Source: Acinetobacter bereziniae LMG 1003 = CIP 70.12 (GTDB lineage: Bacteria; Pseudomonadota; Gammaproteobacteria; Pseudomonadales; Moraxellaceae). From it: DNA of 64,000 nucleotides. A program made the translations under genes and the position numbers. Each line of letters opens with the position of its first letter. Position 1 is the first letter of the stretch. The notes beneath the pieces were generated by a model. The model was not told the origin of the DNA. It worked only from the letters and a program-made list of their open reading frames with translations, and ran no database searches. The stretch is taken from positions 1,539,909-1,603,908 of the forward strand of contig NZ_KB849755.1 of assembly GCF_000368925.1 (NCBI RefSeq). The letters are read 5' to 3'. Shown here piece after piece: positions 27,182 through 36,549 of this stretch.

Positions 27182-27319
27182 ATGAGTATTTCTAAGCAAA
27201 TCCTGATTTTTATCAGTATCGTTGGCATTTTTCTTTTATTGAGTTGCTTTGATCGTTTTATCTCTGCACAAACAGGGCAAGCAGTCGAACCATCAGCGTT
27301 TATTTATTTACAAGACTAA
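27182..27319 (+). CDS. 45-aa membrane or lipoprotein peptide divergent from LysR
   Basis: The ORF starts at ATG 27182 and stops at 27317-27319. A hydrophobic segment (QILIFISIVGIFLLL) ends in SCF, which could be a lipobox cysteine or just a membrane helix end. The ribosome binding site is weak. Divergence from the LysR gene with only about 100 bp between suggests shared control. It is not recognised as a known family. Confidence 0.5.
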   Translation: MSISKQILIFISIVGIFLLLSCFDRFISAQTGQAVEPSAFIYLQD

Positions 27320-27490
27320 ACTGACCATCGTTATTAAAGTAGCAACTCAAGTGCTTATCGTTTGTGAATACTGATAAATCCTTATTCAAATTCAACCATC
27401 GATGAGTAGACCATCCATCAGAACAGACATGATTTGATTTACAAACAACTTTGATATGTATTCATATCAATATGTACTGGGCATGTTATC

Positions 27491-28000
27491 CTATAAACGT
27501 GTACAGGATTTCACTAAAGAATACTTTTCTATATCAGTCAAACATTCTGTTTTATTATTTTTTAGATCATATTGATAGGCAATATACTTGCCAGCAAGAT
27601 GTTCACTCACAAAATGATTATTTTTAAAATAGGCTTTAATCATACATGTGTGTAAATCATTCATTGCATACACTTTTATATGCTCAACATATTGTGTTTG
27701 CTGCACAATATTTAAATTCCAATTGAGTAGTTGATTCATTCTCTTTAATTCATCTTGCTTGATCACATGTTGTATATTGTTAAAATTACATGTTTTTACC
27801 ACAGCATTCGGCTGCTGCTTGACTGACCAAATCAGCACTAGCCTGATATCATCCATTGCTTTACGCGCTTCATTCAACTGGCTGGCTGTTTGAAAGTGGA
27901 GAACCGTTGCATAACAACCGTACCCTATACCCACGATCACCAAGATGAACAGTATGATCTGACCAAGATTAAATTGTAAATGATTTACCCATCTAAACAT
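27491..28000 (-). CDS. Membrane-anchored protein of unknown function
   Basis: The protein has 169 aa. One N-terminal membrane helix (about 15-32, IILFILVIVGIGYGCYA) is followed by a helical and then a mixed domain with cysteines at CNF, TCM, ECL and SCT. The form resembles a minor-pilin-like or periplasm-facing anchored protein, but no pilin cleavage motif is seen. It lies 76 bp downstream of the DUF695 gene on the same strand. No function is recognised. Confidence 0.7.
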   Translation of the reverse strand: MFRWVNHLQFNLGQIILFILVIVGIGYGCYATVLHFQTASQLNEARKAMDDIRLVLIWSVKQQPNAVVKTCNFNNIQHVIKQDELKRMNQLLNWNLNIVQQTQYVEHIKVYAMNDLHTCMIKAYFKNNHFVSEHLAGKYIAYQYDLKNNKTECLTDIEKYSLVKSCTRL

Positions 28001-28076
28001 GGTTATTCAACATCCATATTTTATAGATTAAACCTGAAACCGCTGTCATCAGTATTTCAGCGCATAAATATTTAAT

Positions 28077-29186
28077 TTATCGACCAAATTTATTCAGACT
28101 ACGCCAATACTTATCTTTAAAAATACTCACATCGATGTCGAAGTCTTTGTGATACTTTTCAATAAGTTGATCAATCACTTTGGACGGTTTTCTAAAATCC
28201 TTACAAGCGAAATACATGCTTCTTAAATTATTCCCAGTTTCACGACCAATATTTAAATAACCATCAACGTCTTTTAGCTCAGCCAATAGTGCTTGTTCTA
28301 TATTTTCAAGTTGTTCATATTCTTTTGAAGGGGGCATACCACTCGAGTTTTGACCATCGTAGCTAATTTCAATAATCATCATCCATGGATGTGACGCTTT
28401 TTGATCCCAATCCAGCAAAGTACTGTTTAGAATTGCAATGAGTGGCAAACCCTCATTCGTTTCTCCTTGCAGGCTAATATATTCATCTTCATCTGTGTTG
28501 GAGCGTGTGACTTTATCTAAACGCGAGATTTCACTGTTTTTTAAAATTAAAATATTTTTTAAATTGCCGATAGGCATCAATTCTTTTTCAGCATCTTGTT
28601 TCGACTGGACAGACACCTGATCCAGTTTGGTGATTGCATCGTATTCACCCAAATAATTATCTAAGAAAATATAAACTGCTTGTAAAAATTCACCTTTTTG
28701 CTCTTCATTATATTGATCATGCGCAACGACTAAATCAATTTCATCTGGATATTCTGCATGATCTCTTAAATAAAAAGATAAGGTGTCTTGACTAAATTCA
28801 TGTCCATGCATCGCGATACTGGTTTGATGAATGTCACTTGCGGGTTTCAATGCGGTAAATTTCCAGCCCGCAATTTCTGGTGCAGCAGCCACCAGTTCCT
28901 CAACAAATATAATATTAGCAATCACTCCATCTGGCGTCAGTATCAACTCAGCAGTTTCTGGATCAGACATTCCGGTAAGAAAAAAAATCCCAGCATGTAC
29001 TTTGGCTAATTCAGGCGATAATCGATCAAAAAAATCTTGTTCAATCGTGTCTCGATTCATCTCATCGACAATTCGATGAAAATGCTGTTGATGTTGCTGA
29101 AACCATTGCCAAAATTCAGCATAACGGTTTTGATTACTTTGTATCGCTTGTTGTTTATTGCCAAATAGTTTCTTAAAAAAGTTCAT
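28077..29186 (-). CDS. DUF695-domain protein
   Basis: The protein has 369 aa. The C-terminal part (WMMIIEISYDG, QLENIEQALLAEL, GRETGNNLRSMYFACKDF) fits DUF695, and the N-terminal part (about 1-200) is a separate soluble domain. There is no signal peptide. The function of the family is unknown. It is probably co-transcribed with the membrane-anchored gene after it. Confidence 0.75.
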   Translation of the reverse strand: MNFFKKLFGNKQQAIQSNQNRYAEFWQWFQQHQQHFHRIVDEMNRDTIEQDFFDRLSPELAKVHAGIFFLTGMSDPETAELILTPDGVIANIIFVEELVAAAPEIAGWKFTALKPASDIHQTSIAMHGHEFSQDTLSFYLRDHAEYPDEIDLVVAHDQYNEEQKGEFLQAVYIFLDNYLGEYDAITKLDQVSVQSKQDAEKELMPIGNLKNILILKNSEISRLDKVTRSNTDEDEYISLQGETNEGLPLIAILNSTLLDWDQKASHPWMMIIEISYDGQNSSGMPPSKEYEQLENIEQALLAELKDVDGYLNIGRETGNNLRSMYFACKDFRKPSKVIDQLIEKYHKDFDIDVSIFKDKYWRSLNKFGR

Positions 29187-29744
29187 TTTGATTATTCTCT
29201 ATTATTGCTTATGAATCAGGTTAATTTAACTCAATTCATCTCGTTTTTAAATGTGCTCAAGCAATAATGAAGCAAAATTAACAATTAACCTGAGTTCGAT
29301 GCAATCAAATCTTCAAACAATTGAAAAATCATAAATATCTGCGGAGTCTTGCTGAGTTTTCATGCAATTTTAGGATGAGGAGCGGAGCTCCGCAAGCGCA
29401 ACTATCAATAGCATTTCATTTCTCTTGATCAATAAAATGAAAGCAATCAATAGATTGTTTGATGATCTAAAGCTTGCACTTCCATGCTTTACTTCTAAAG
29501 TTTAAATTCTTTTGCGTAGGCAATGCCTAACTTTTCAGAGATGAAAAGTGACAAAAATCTTTCGTTGGGTGAGAGGTACGTCCTGAACCTCCACCCAACG
29601 GCGACATCCATGTCGCCTCTCGATAGCAAGACCATCTATGATTCAAAAGGGTGAAATAAATGAATCATCGAAATCACTCGTATGAATAATCAGCCAGTTT
29701 AACGATATAATCTTTCATCAAGAATTTTTATCAAACTCACGTAA
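29187..29744. other. Long intergenic region with palindromes and no gene
   Basis: The region holds a 12-bp perfect palindrome GCGGAGCTCCGC (29382-29393) and the double hairpin at 29563-29617. No convincing ORF was seen on either strand. Confidence 0.6.
29563..29617. repeat. REP-like double hairpin
   Basis: CGTTGGGTG (29563-29571) pairs with CACCCAACG (29592-29600), with inner GAGGT/ACCTC extending the stem past one bulged A. It is followed directly by GGCGACAT CC ATGTCGCC (29600-29617), a perfect 8-bp hairpin. This layout is typical of repetitive extragenic palindromes; the GCGACATCCATGTCGC core is common in Acinetobacter as I recall it. Confidence 0.65.
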
Positions 29745-30524
29745 TTACTTTTTTGGTCGAATACGATCCAATTTTTTTAATACTTCTGCAACAGCAACCA
29801 TCGCAAAACTAGAAGTTACCACTACAGCCGAGCCATAACCACCACAGCGCAAACCTGCACTTGCACATACATCTGCACTGGAAAATGGATTATCTATCGA
29901 ATAAACACATGTAATACCGAACTTTTCTTTTGGCTTTTTACAAATACCTTTGGCACGTAACTGACTACGTAATTTTGCAAGCATAGGATCTTGTTCTGTT
30001 TTAGATAAGTCAGCAACACGGATTTTTAAAGGGTCTAACTTACCACCTGCCCCACCTGAAACAATCAGGGGAATTTTATTAAAACGACAATGCAACATCA
30101 GCGCAAATTTTGCTTTTACATCATCGATGCAGTCTAAAATAATATCGGGTCTATTTTCTAAAATTTCTTTGACATTTTCAGGGCTGAGATAATCATCTAT
30201 CAAATTGATCTTGATTCGTGGATTGATCGAACGGCAACGTTCAGCCATGACTTCAATCTTTTCCATCCCTAAAGTTGAACTCATCGCGGGCAATTGGCGG
30301 TTGATATTTGAAGCAGCGACTGAATCCATATCGACCAGTGTTAGCTCTCCAACACCCGTTCTGGCTAAGGTTTCCACAGCCCATGAACCAACTCCACCTA
30401 TGCCAATCACCATCACATGACTTTTTTCATAATGACTAAACGCATCGTCTCCATAAATCTTGGCAACACCAGCAAAACGGCGTTCATATTCATCATCAGT
30501 AGAATGGTCAGTCATGTTCAGCAT
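29745..30524 (-). CDS. tcdA: tRNA threonylcarbamoyladenosine dehydratase (TcdA/CsdL)
   Basis: TcdA converts t6A37 of tRNA to cyclic ct6A using ATP. It has 259 aa and the E1-like fold: nucleotide-binding GIGGVGSWAVETLARTGVG, DMDSVAASNINRQ, and cysteine-bearing segments KGICKKPKEKFG and VCASAGLRCGGYGS. Start choice: ATG 30524 has a GAG 5 nt upstream; ATG 30515 is an alternative, and a TTG at 30527 is unlikely. It lies downstream of the acnA terminator, so it is its own transcription unit. Confidence 0.93.
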   Translation of the reverse strand: MLNMTDHSTDDEYERRFAGVAKIYGDDAFSHYEKSHVMVIGIGGVGSWAVETLARTGVGELTLVDMDSVAASNINRQLPAMSSTLGMEKIEVMAERCRSINPRIKINLIDDYLSPENVKEILENRPDIILDCIDDVKAKFALMLHCRFNKIPLIVSGGAGGKLDPLKIRVADLSKTEQDPMLAKLRSQLRAKGICKKPKEKFGITCVYSIDNPFSSADVCASAGLRCGGYGSAVVVTSSFAMVAVAEVLKKLDRIRPKK

Positions 30525-30586
30525 CAACTCAAAAATACCGCATTATTTTACTCATTTCTCGACAATGTGTCTTGCCTAGATGCAAT

Positions 30587-30615
30587 AAAAAAAGCCCTGT
30601 ACCGTATACAGGGCT
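30587..30615 (-). terminator. Terminator of acnA
   Basis: On the minus strand AAGCCCTGTA, loop, TACAGGGCTT then TTTTT, 34 bp after the acnA stop. A perfect 10-bp stem with a T-run. Confidence 0.9.
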
Positions 30616-30648
30616 TGGAGAACTGAAAAATTATGTAGAAGCGTTCAA

Positions 30649-33405
30649 CTAGGAAGCAATTAAGTTTCGTAATACATAATGCAAGATACCACCTGCTTTA
30701 AAGTATTCCACTTCATTCAAGGTATCAATACGGCATAACACTTTGAAACGATCTTGTGAACCATCTGCACGTTTAACTTCCACGTCTAAGGTTTGATGCG
30801 GTTGTATATCATCCGATAAGCCATAAATCGACAGTTGCTCATGACCAGTTAAATTTAACGACTGACGGGTTTGCCCATCCACAAACTGTAAAGGAAGTAC
30901 CCCCATACCGACTAAATTTGAACGATGAATCCGTTCAAAACTCTCGGTAATTACCGCTTTCACCCCCAAAAGGTTGGTTCCTTTGGCTGCCCAGTCTCGT
31001 GAAGAACCTGTACCATATTCCTTACCTGCAATAATCACCAAAGGTGTCGAATCCTGTTGATATTTCATTGCAGCATCATAGATCGCCAATTTTTCACCTG
31101 TTGGGATATACAGTGTGTTGCCGCCTTCCTCACCATTCAACATTTCATTTTTAATACGAATATTGGCGAATGTTCCCCGCATCATAACTTCATGATTACC
31201 ACGACGTGAGCCATATGAATTGAAGTCTTTTTGATCCACACCTTGCGCTTCTAGGTAACGCCCCGCTGGGCTGTCTTTCTTGATATTCCCCGCAGGAGAA
31301 ATATGGTCTGTAGTGACTGAGTCACCAAGAACGGCCAAGATATTGGCATTGAGAATATCTTTAATTGGTTTCGCGGGCTGATCAATGCCTTCAAAGAATG
31401 GAGGATGACGGATATAGGTCGATTGTTCATCCCATTCATAGGTTTCAGAGTCAGGAATCTGAATTGCTTGCCATTTTTCATCACCATCAAAAACTGCCGC
31501 ATATTCTTTATGGAACATCTGCGTATTCACTTTTTGCAGCACCTCATCAATCTCGATTTGACTCGGCCAAATATCTTTGAGATATACTGGTTGACCTTGT
31601 TGATCGTGCCCTAATGCTGTGCTGGTAATATCACTGCGTATCGTGCCCAATAGCCCAAACGCCACAACCAATGGTGGAGAAGCCAACCAGTTGGTTTTCA
31701 CCAATGGATGCACACGTCCTTCAAAGTTTCGGTTGCCTGAAAGCACGGATGCCACATTGAGGTCATAACATTGAATTGCATCTTCGATCGGCTGAGGCAA
31801 TGGTCCTGAGTTACCAATACAGGTGGTACAACCATAACCCACAAGGTTATAGCCCAACTGGTCTAAATATGACAGCAATCCTGCCGCCTCTAAATAATCC
31901 GTCACGACTTTAGAGCCAGGTGCTAAAGAACTTTTAACCCACGGCTTACGTTGCAAGCCTTTCTCTATAGCCTTTTTGGCTAATAAGCCTGCTGCTAACA
32001 TTACACTTGGGTTAGATGTATTGGTACATGACGTAATTGCAGAAATCACTACATCACCATCGGTCAATGGATAACGTTTACCATCAATAATACAATGCGG
32101 TTCTTCATTTTGTAATGCAGATTGTTTTGAGTCGATGGCTGTGCCAGCCCCACCCTCATTCACTAAGCGTTCTTTCTCAATTTTGGCAGGTTTAAGGTCC
32201 AATTCCATCAGTGCACTAAAGGTTTTTGGAATATCAGGTAATACGACACGATCCTGCGGACGTTTTGGTCCTGCAACACTGGCTTCAACTGTATTCATGT
32301 CCAATGCCAAAGTATCGGTGAATACAGGTTCATCTCCAGTATTACGCCACAATCCTTGTTCTTTACAGTAAGCTTCTACCAGTGCAATCCGATCATCTTG
32401 TCGACCTGTTAATCTTAAATAGCCAAGTGTGATTTCATCAATGGGGAAAAAACCACAAGTTGCTCCATATTCAGGTGCCATATTGGCAATGGTTGCTCGA
32501 TCAGCAAGCGGTAGATCTGCAAGACCATCACCGTAAAATTCGACAAATTTACCAACCACGCCTTTTTTGCGTAGCATTTGAGTAATGGTTAATACCAAAT
32601 CGGTTGCTGTGATTCCCTCTCTTAACTTGCCTGTTAATTTAAAACCAATCACTTCAGGAATCAGCATCGAAATCGGTTGCCCCAACATTGCTGCTTCAGC
32701 TTCGATGCCTCCAACACCCCAGCCCAATACCCCCAAACCATTGATCATGGTGGTATGTGAGTCAGTCCCGACCAAAGTGTCTGGAAAAGCATAGCTTTCA
32801 CCATCACTGTCACCTAACCAAACAGCCTGCGCCAAATACTCTAGATTAACTTGATGGCAGATCCCGGTACCCGGTGGAACAACACTAAAATTATCAAAGG
32901 ATGACTGCCCCCAACGTAAAAATTGATAACGCTCACCATTACGTTGCATTTCAATTTCAACATTCTCATCAAAGGCTTGGTCTGTTCCAAAATGATCCAC
33001 CATTACCGAATGGTCAATCACCAAATCTACAGGAGATAAAGGATTAATTATATTTGGATCTTTATGCGCCGCCTGAACAGCAGCACGCATTGCAGCTAAA
33101 TCGACAACAGCAGGAACACCAGTGAAATCCTGCATTAATACCCGTGCTGGTCGATACTGAATTTCTTGATCTGAGGTTTTCGCTTTCTGCCAATCTACAA
33201 TTGCCTGAATATCACTTCGCTTTACGGTGAGATCATCTTCAAATCTCAGTAAATTTTCCAACAGTACTTTGAGTGATTTCGGTAGTTTTGAAATATCACC
33301 CAATTCAGATTGGGCTTGTTTCAAACTAAAAATTTTATATGTTGAATTCCCGACATTTAAGTTCTGTAGCGAATTCAAACTATTTATACGACCATACTTT
33401 GCCAT
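30649..33405 (-). CDS. acnA: Aconitate hydratase A
   Basis: AcnA isomerises citrate to isocitrate in the TCA and glyoxylate cycles with a [4Fe-4S] cluster. It has 918 aa, a normal length. Cluster cysteines are seen in AITSCTNTSNP and GYGCTTCIGNSGPL; the C-terminal swivel domain has GKEYGTGSSRDWAAKG. The N-terminal half has GTDSHTTMINGLGVLGWGVGG. The ATG at 33405 has GGAGG 8 nt upstream. Monocistronic with its own terminator. As an iron-regulatory moonlighter in other bacteria it may also bind mRNA, which is not visible here. Confidence 0.97.
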   Translation of the reverse strand: MAKYGRINSLNSLQNLNVGNSTYKIFSLKQAQSELGDISKLPKSLKVLLENLLRFEDDLTVKRSDIQAIVDWQKAKTSDQEIQYRPARVLMQDFTGVPAVVDLAAMRAAVQAAHKDPNIINPLSPVDLVIDHSVMVDHFGTDQAFDENVEIEMQRNGERYQFLRWGQSSFDNFSVVPPGTGICHQVNLEYLAQAVWLGDSDGESYAFPDTLVGTDSHTTMINGLGVLGWGVGGIEAEAAMLGQPISMLIPEVIGFKLTGKLREGITATDLVLTITQMLRKKGVVGKFVEFYGDGLADLPLADRATIANMAPEYGATCGFFPIDEITLGYLRLTGRQDDRIALVEAYCKEQGLWRNTGDEPVFTDTLALDMNTVEASVAGPKRPQDRVVLPDIPKTFSALMELDLKPAKIEKERLVNEGGAGTAIDSKQSALQNEEPHCIIDGKRYPLTDGDVVISAITSCTNTSNPSVMLAAGLLAKKAIEKGLQRKPWVKSSLAPGSKVVTDYLEAAGLLSYLDQLGYNLVGYGCTTCIGNSGPLPQPIEDAIQCYDLNVASVLSGNRNFEGRVHPLVKTNWLASPPLVVAFGLLGTIRSDITSTALGHDQQGQPVYLKDIWPSQIEIDEVLQKVNTQMFHKEYAAVFDGDEKWQAIQIPDSETYEWDEQSTYIRHPPFFEGIDQPAKPIKDILNANILAVLGDSVTTDHISPAGNIKKDSPAGRYLEAQGVDQKDFNSYGSRRGNHEVMMRGTFANIRIKNEMLNGEEGGNTLYIPTGEKLAIYDAAMKYQQDSTPLVIIAGKEYGTGSSRDWAAKGTNLLGVKAVITESFERIHRSNLVGMGVLPLQFVDGQTRQSLNLTGHEQLSIYGLSDDIQPHQTLDVEVKRADGSQDRFKVLCRIDTLNEVEYFKAGGILHYVLRNLIAS

Positions 33406-33619
33406 TGAGTGAACCTCCAGCTTGGCGTTAATTTCTTATTGAGCTACTTGGAGTACTTCTTTCAATCTAAGACAAATATTTATTTTAGGTGTTGTGAATT
33501 GGTTATTTTTATTCAATTTATGCGATCAAATGCAACAACGATTGACCAATGATCTCTCCCCATCTACTCAAGCTATTTTGAGTGGATATAGACCGAGCCT
33601 TGGCAAATTTAACTTATGA

Positions 33620-34444
33620 TCAAACCTTTTCCATCCTCAAGCATGTCAAAGTGTTGTTCCATAAAATATCTGCCAATGGCCCAAGCTCTATCGCTAAAGA
33701 CTCAGCTAAGCCTGCCAAAACATAAGGTAAATTGACGGGTGTATTGCGGGTTCGATGCTCTGTAGATGTCTGACAACACAAAGGCGTCATATCTGGACAG
33801 TCTGTTTCTAAAACGAGGTGCTCAGCTCCTACTGCCTGTACCACAGCATGGAGCTTTTTGGCATTTGGCTGAGTAATTTGCCCTGTAACCCCAATTTTAA
33901 ATCCTAATTTGATCAATGCCTTGGCCTCTTCTACTCCGCCACTGAAAGCATGAGCAATTCCGCCATTTTGAAACTGGTGTTGCTTCAACATCGTAAGTAC
34001 ATCCGCATGTGATTTACGAATATGTAAAAGAATCGGTAAATCAAATTGTTGAGCCAGTTCAATCTGTGCTGAAAAGAATGCTTTTTGCTTGTCCATAATT
34101 TCAGGCTGTTTATGCTGTTTGAGAAAGGTGTCTAAACCAATCTCTCCAACAGCAATACACTGTTCTGTTTGAAGAATCTGTTCGAGTGCATTGAGATGAG
34201 TTAAATCATGCTGTTCAATATAAAAAGGATGCAACCCGGGCGCAAGATGGCTACGGGGCGCATTCTTTAACAGGTTTAACGCATGCTGAGTTTGGATCAA
34301 ATCTTGAAAACGAGACTGTAAAAAACCAATTAAAACCAGATGTTCAACCCCAGCCTGTTTTGCTTGGTACGCCAACGCCTCTCGATCCTGATCAAAATCA
34401 GGAACATCGAAATGGGTATGGGTATCAAACAGTCTCAAAGACAT
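33620..34444 (-). CDS. TatD-family metal-dependent DNase/hydrolase
   Basis: The protein has 274 aa and is a metal-dependent TIM-barrel hydrolase. Metal motifs are DTHTHFD at the N-terminus, VGEIGLD in the middle, LLHIRKSH and ETDCPDM near the C-terminus. TatD relatives act as 3'-5' exonucleases or D-tyrosyl-tRNA deacylases. Its ATG overlaps the stop of the upstream lipoprotein gene by one base (TAATG), so the two are translationally coupled. Confidence 0.9.
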   Translation of the reverse strand: MSLRLFDTHTHFDVPDFDQDREALAYQAKQAGVEHLVLIGFLQSRFQDLIQTQHALNLLKNAPRSHLAPGLHPFYIEQHDLTHLNALEQILQTEQCIAVGEIGLDTFLKQHKQPEIMDKQKAFFSAQIELAQQFDLPILLHIRKSHADVLTMLKQHQFQNGGIAHAFSGGVEEAKALIKLGFKIGVTGQITQPNAKKLHAVVQAVGAEHLVLETDCPDMTPLCCQTSTEHRTRNTPVNLPYVLAGLAESLAIELGPLADILWNNTLTCLRMEKV

Positions 34445-35412
34445 TATGATTTCGTTTTGTTGTCTGCCACTGGCGCAGAACTATTCGGTTGATCGACTTG
34501 CATTTCTGCAGGAAAATATTGCGGTTTTAATATACCTTTTAATTGATCATAAGGAATGGTTAAGCGTGGCAAGCCCACCACATATGGTCCAATATCATAT
34601 TCACCATATTGCAAAATTAGACCTTGTTTACCTAAATAGAAATTATCAGATAATTGAAATTTCCACGCTTGTTCATACTCATTCACATTATCAGCAAGTT
34701 TTGAATCGATAACCCAAACTTTAAACGCATCATGAGCGAGTTTTTCAAATTTTGCTTTTTGATTTGCTTCTATGATTTGATTCAAGTTGACTTGCTTTTT
34801 ACTGACCAAATCAAAATTAAAATAAGTTTGTGCAGATGATCCATGCGCACCACCTAAGTAGCTACTGCTATTTAATACAACAGTGGCTAAAGGCTTGTCA
34901 GAATTTAATATTTTAGGGCTTAAACTAATTGTGATCTGACCACTTGCACCTAATGTCTTAAGTTCTTTATCCAATGCCAAGAATGAATTTGTATAAGGTT
35001 GAACACGATCCTGTAATTGTTGCGTTGGAGTCTTGTCTGTGTTGACTTCACTGGCTGAAGCTTGTGAACTGGCTTGCTGTTGATCCGCAACTTTTTTACT
35101 CAACTGTGCAATATCCAACATTTTATCCAGATTATCCAAAATCGCTTGATCAATCACTTTATCTACAAAGGGCTGGTTACTTTGCAATCGTTCTATTGAA
35201 AATTCAGGGCATGTATTTCCATCACACTCAGGTAAGTTTAATTTTAATTTGGCTCGATCGCCTTGCAATAACAGTGACGTATCTGGAACTTGAGACGCAG
35301 CAGTTTGATCGACAGCTGACTCTACTTTTTTAGAGTCTGGTTTTTGACACGCTGTTAATCCCAAGGTGATTAACAAAATTGAAAGTGCTAAGGTATTTTT
35401 TTGATTCAACAT
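34444..35412 (-). CDS. Lipoprotein with DUF3298/RsiV-like domain
   Basis: The protein has 322 aa. A signal peptide with lipobox LTAC is followed by a Q/S-rich spacer and a domain with SYLGGAHGSSAQTYFNFDL and FYLGKQGLILQYGEYDIGPY, the pattern of RsiV/DUF3298 proteins, some of which bind lysozyme. It shares layout and the LPxC(x)4-5C motif with the lipoprotein at 35642, so the two are paralogues. It is coupled to tatD. Periplasmic or outer-membrane location is likely. Confidence 0.8.
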   Translation of the reverse strand: MLNQKNTLALSILLITLGLTACQKPDSKKVESAVDQTAASQVPDTSLLLQGDRAKLKLNLPECDGNTCPEFSIERLQSNQPFVDKVIDQAILDNLDKMLDIAQLSKKVADQQQASSQASASEVNTDKTPTQQLQDRVQPYTNSFLALDKELKTLGASGQITISLSPKILNSDKPLATVVLNSSSYLGGAHGSSAQTYFNFDLVSKKQVNLNQIIEANQKAKFEKLAHDAFKVWVIDSKLADNVNEYEQAWKFQLSDNFYLGKQGLILQYGEYDIGPYVVGLPRLTIPYDQLKGILKPQYFPAEMQVDQPNSSAPVADNKTKS

Positions 35413-35641
35413 TTCACAAACCTATCCAACGATCCAAGCCAAGATTTTTCTATCTCTATAGAAGATAGCCTATTCTTCTCTGTCTCAATCCTCAATCAAA
35501 ATTTGTATCAAAATTGAAGCCTTATTAACATCTTCTTCATCGTTAGTTTAAGGTGGCGATCAAGCCCTCAATCATTAATCGTTGTCAGAGCGATAGGACA
35601 TATAAATCATATCTTGATGAGTTGTACTGACTAGATCCAAT

Positions 35642-36457
35642 CTAAAACATGCGTTGAAATACTTCAGCTTTCAGGATTTTTTGGGTTTGTTCTTTGCTTA
35701 AATAAATATCTAACTGAGTGCCATCTTCTACAATCTCATTGGCGCGATAATGTAAGCCCACGCCTTCTCCATCAAAGAACCAATCTGCCTGCCCCCAATA
35801 CAGCTTTTTCGGCGCATGTTTTTTCACATCCGTATTTTGCTTTTCTAACCATGCTGCATATTTTTCTTGCACCCAACGATTCAGCTGATTTTGTTGATCC
35901 GCTTGAATGACATCTAAAATACTTAAACTTTTTTTCAACTTTCGGTCTGCAACGAAAAAGTATTGACGTTCTTGAATACTAACATCCGCTTGTAGTGAAT
36001 TGACTGCAACTTGCAGTAAAACATATTGATTACGTTGTGATGCCATTCGGGTCTGCATGTGTAATTCAAACGCTTTGTTTTTCGGAAACTCTTCTTGCCA
36101 TGCATCTGATTTTTTGACAAAAGCATTGATCGCTTGCTGTAAAGTCATGTTCTGCTTTAAATCAATTTGCGCTTGAATCACAGTCGCCTGATTATTGCTA
36201 ATCCATTGGTTTAACCAAGCATCTTGAGTTTTAATCGTTTGAATGTCGATTTCGATGCAATTCTTTTTCTCACAAAACGGTAAAGCATAATCTGCTTTGG
36301 TTTCTTGAATATTTAAATAAGGTAAAACTTCAGCGGCTTCTTGTTTAGGTTGTAATACTGAACCGTCTTTATCTTGATCTTTTTTTGAATCACATGCCAT
36401 CAAAATCAAGGTACTTAAACAAAACATCGTGATTATTTTTTTTGAATATTGCACCAC
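35642..36457 (-). CDS. Lipoprotein, paralogue of the DUF3298-like neighbour
   Basis: The GTG at 36457 is chosen because AAGGG lies 6 nt upstream; TTG 36475 and ATG 36427 are other options. The signal peptide ends in lipobox LMAC. The mature protein has LPFCEKKNCIEIDIQ, matching the LPECDGNTC of the neighbour, and ends in a similar LHYRANEIVEDG stretch. About 271 aa. No regulatory site was seen apart from the terminator upstream. A role in envelope stress or lysozyme resistance is possible. Confidence 0.75.
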   Translation of the reverse strand: MVQYSKKIITMFCLSTLILMACDSKKDQDKDGSVLQPKQEAAEVLPYLNIQETKADYALPFCEKKNCIEIDIQTIKTQDAWLNQWISNNQATVIQAQIDLKQNMTLQQAINAFVKKSDAWQEEFPKNKAFELHMQTRMASQRNQYVLLQVAVNSLQADVSIQERQYFFVADRKLKKSLSILDVIQADQQNQLNRWVQEKYAAWLEKQNTDVKKHAPKKLYWGQADWFFDGEGVGLHYRANEIVEDGTQLDIYLSKEQTQKILKAEVFQRMF

Positions 36458-36495
36458 ATAAATCCCTTTGGACAAAAAGCATTGTATTTTGATAC

Positions 36496-36524
36496 AAAAA
36501 CAGCTTCACTAGGAAGCTGTTTTT
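36496..36524. terminator. Terminator of prfC
   Basis: Perfect 12-bp arms AAAAACAGCTTC and GAAGCTGTTTTT with a 5-nt loop, T-rich on both sides, 25 bp after the prfC stop. Confidence 0.9.
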
Positions 36525-36549
36525 ACATTTTGCAATAAGTTAGCTGAAC

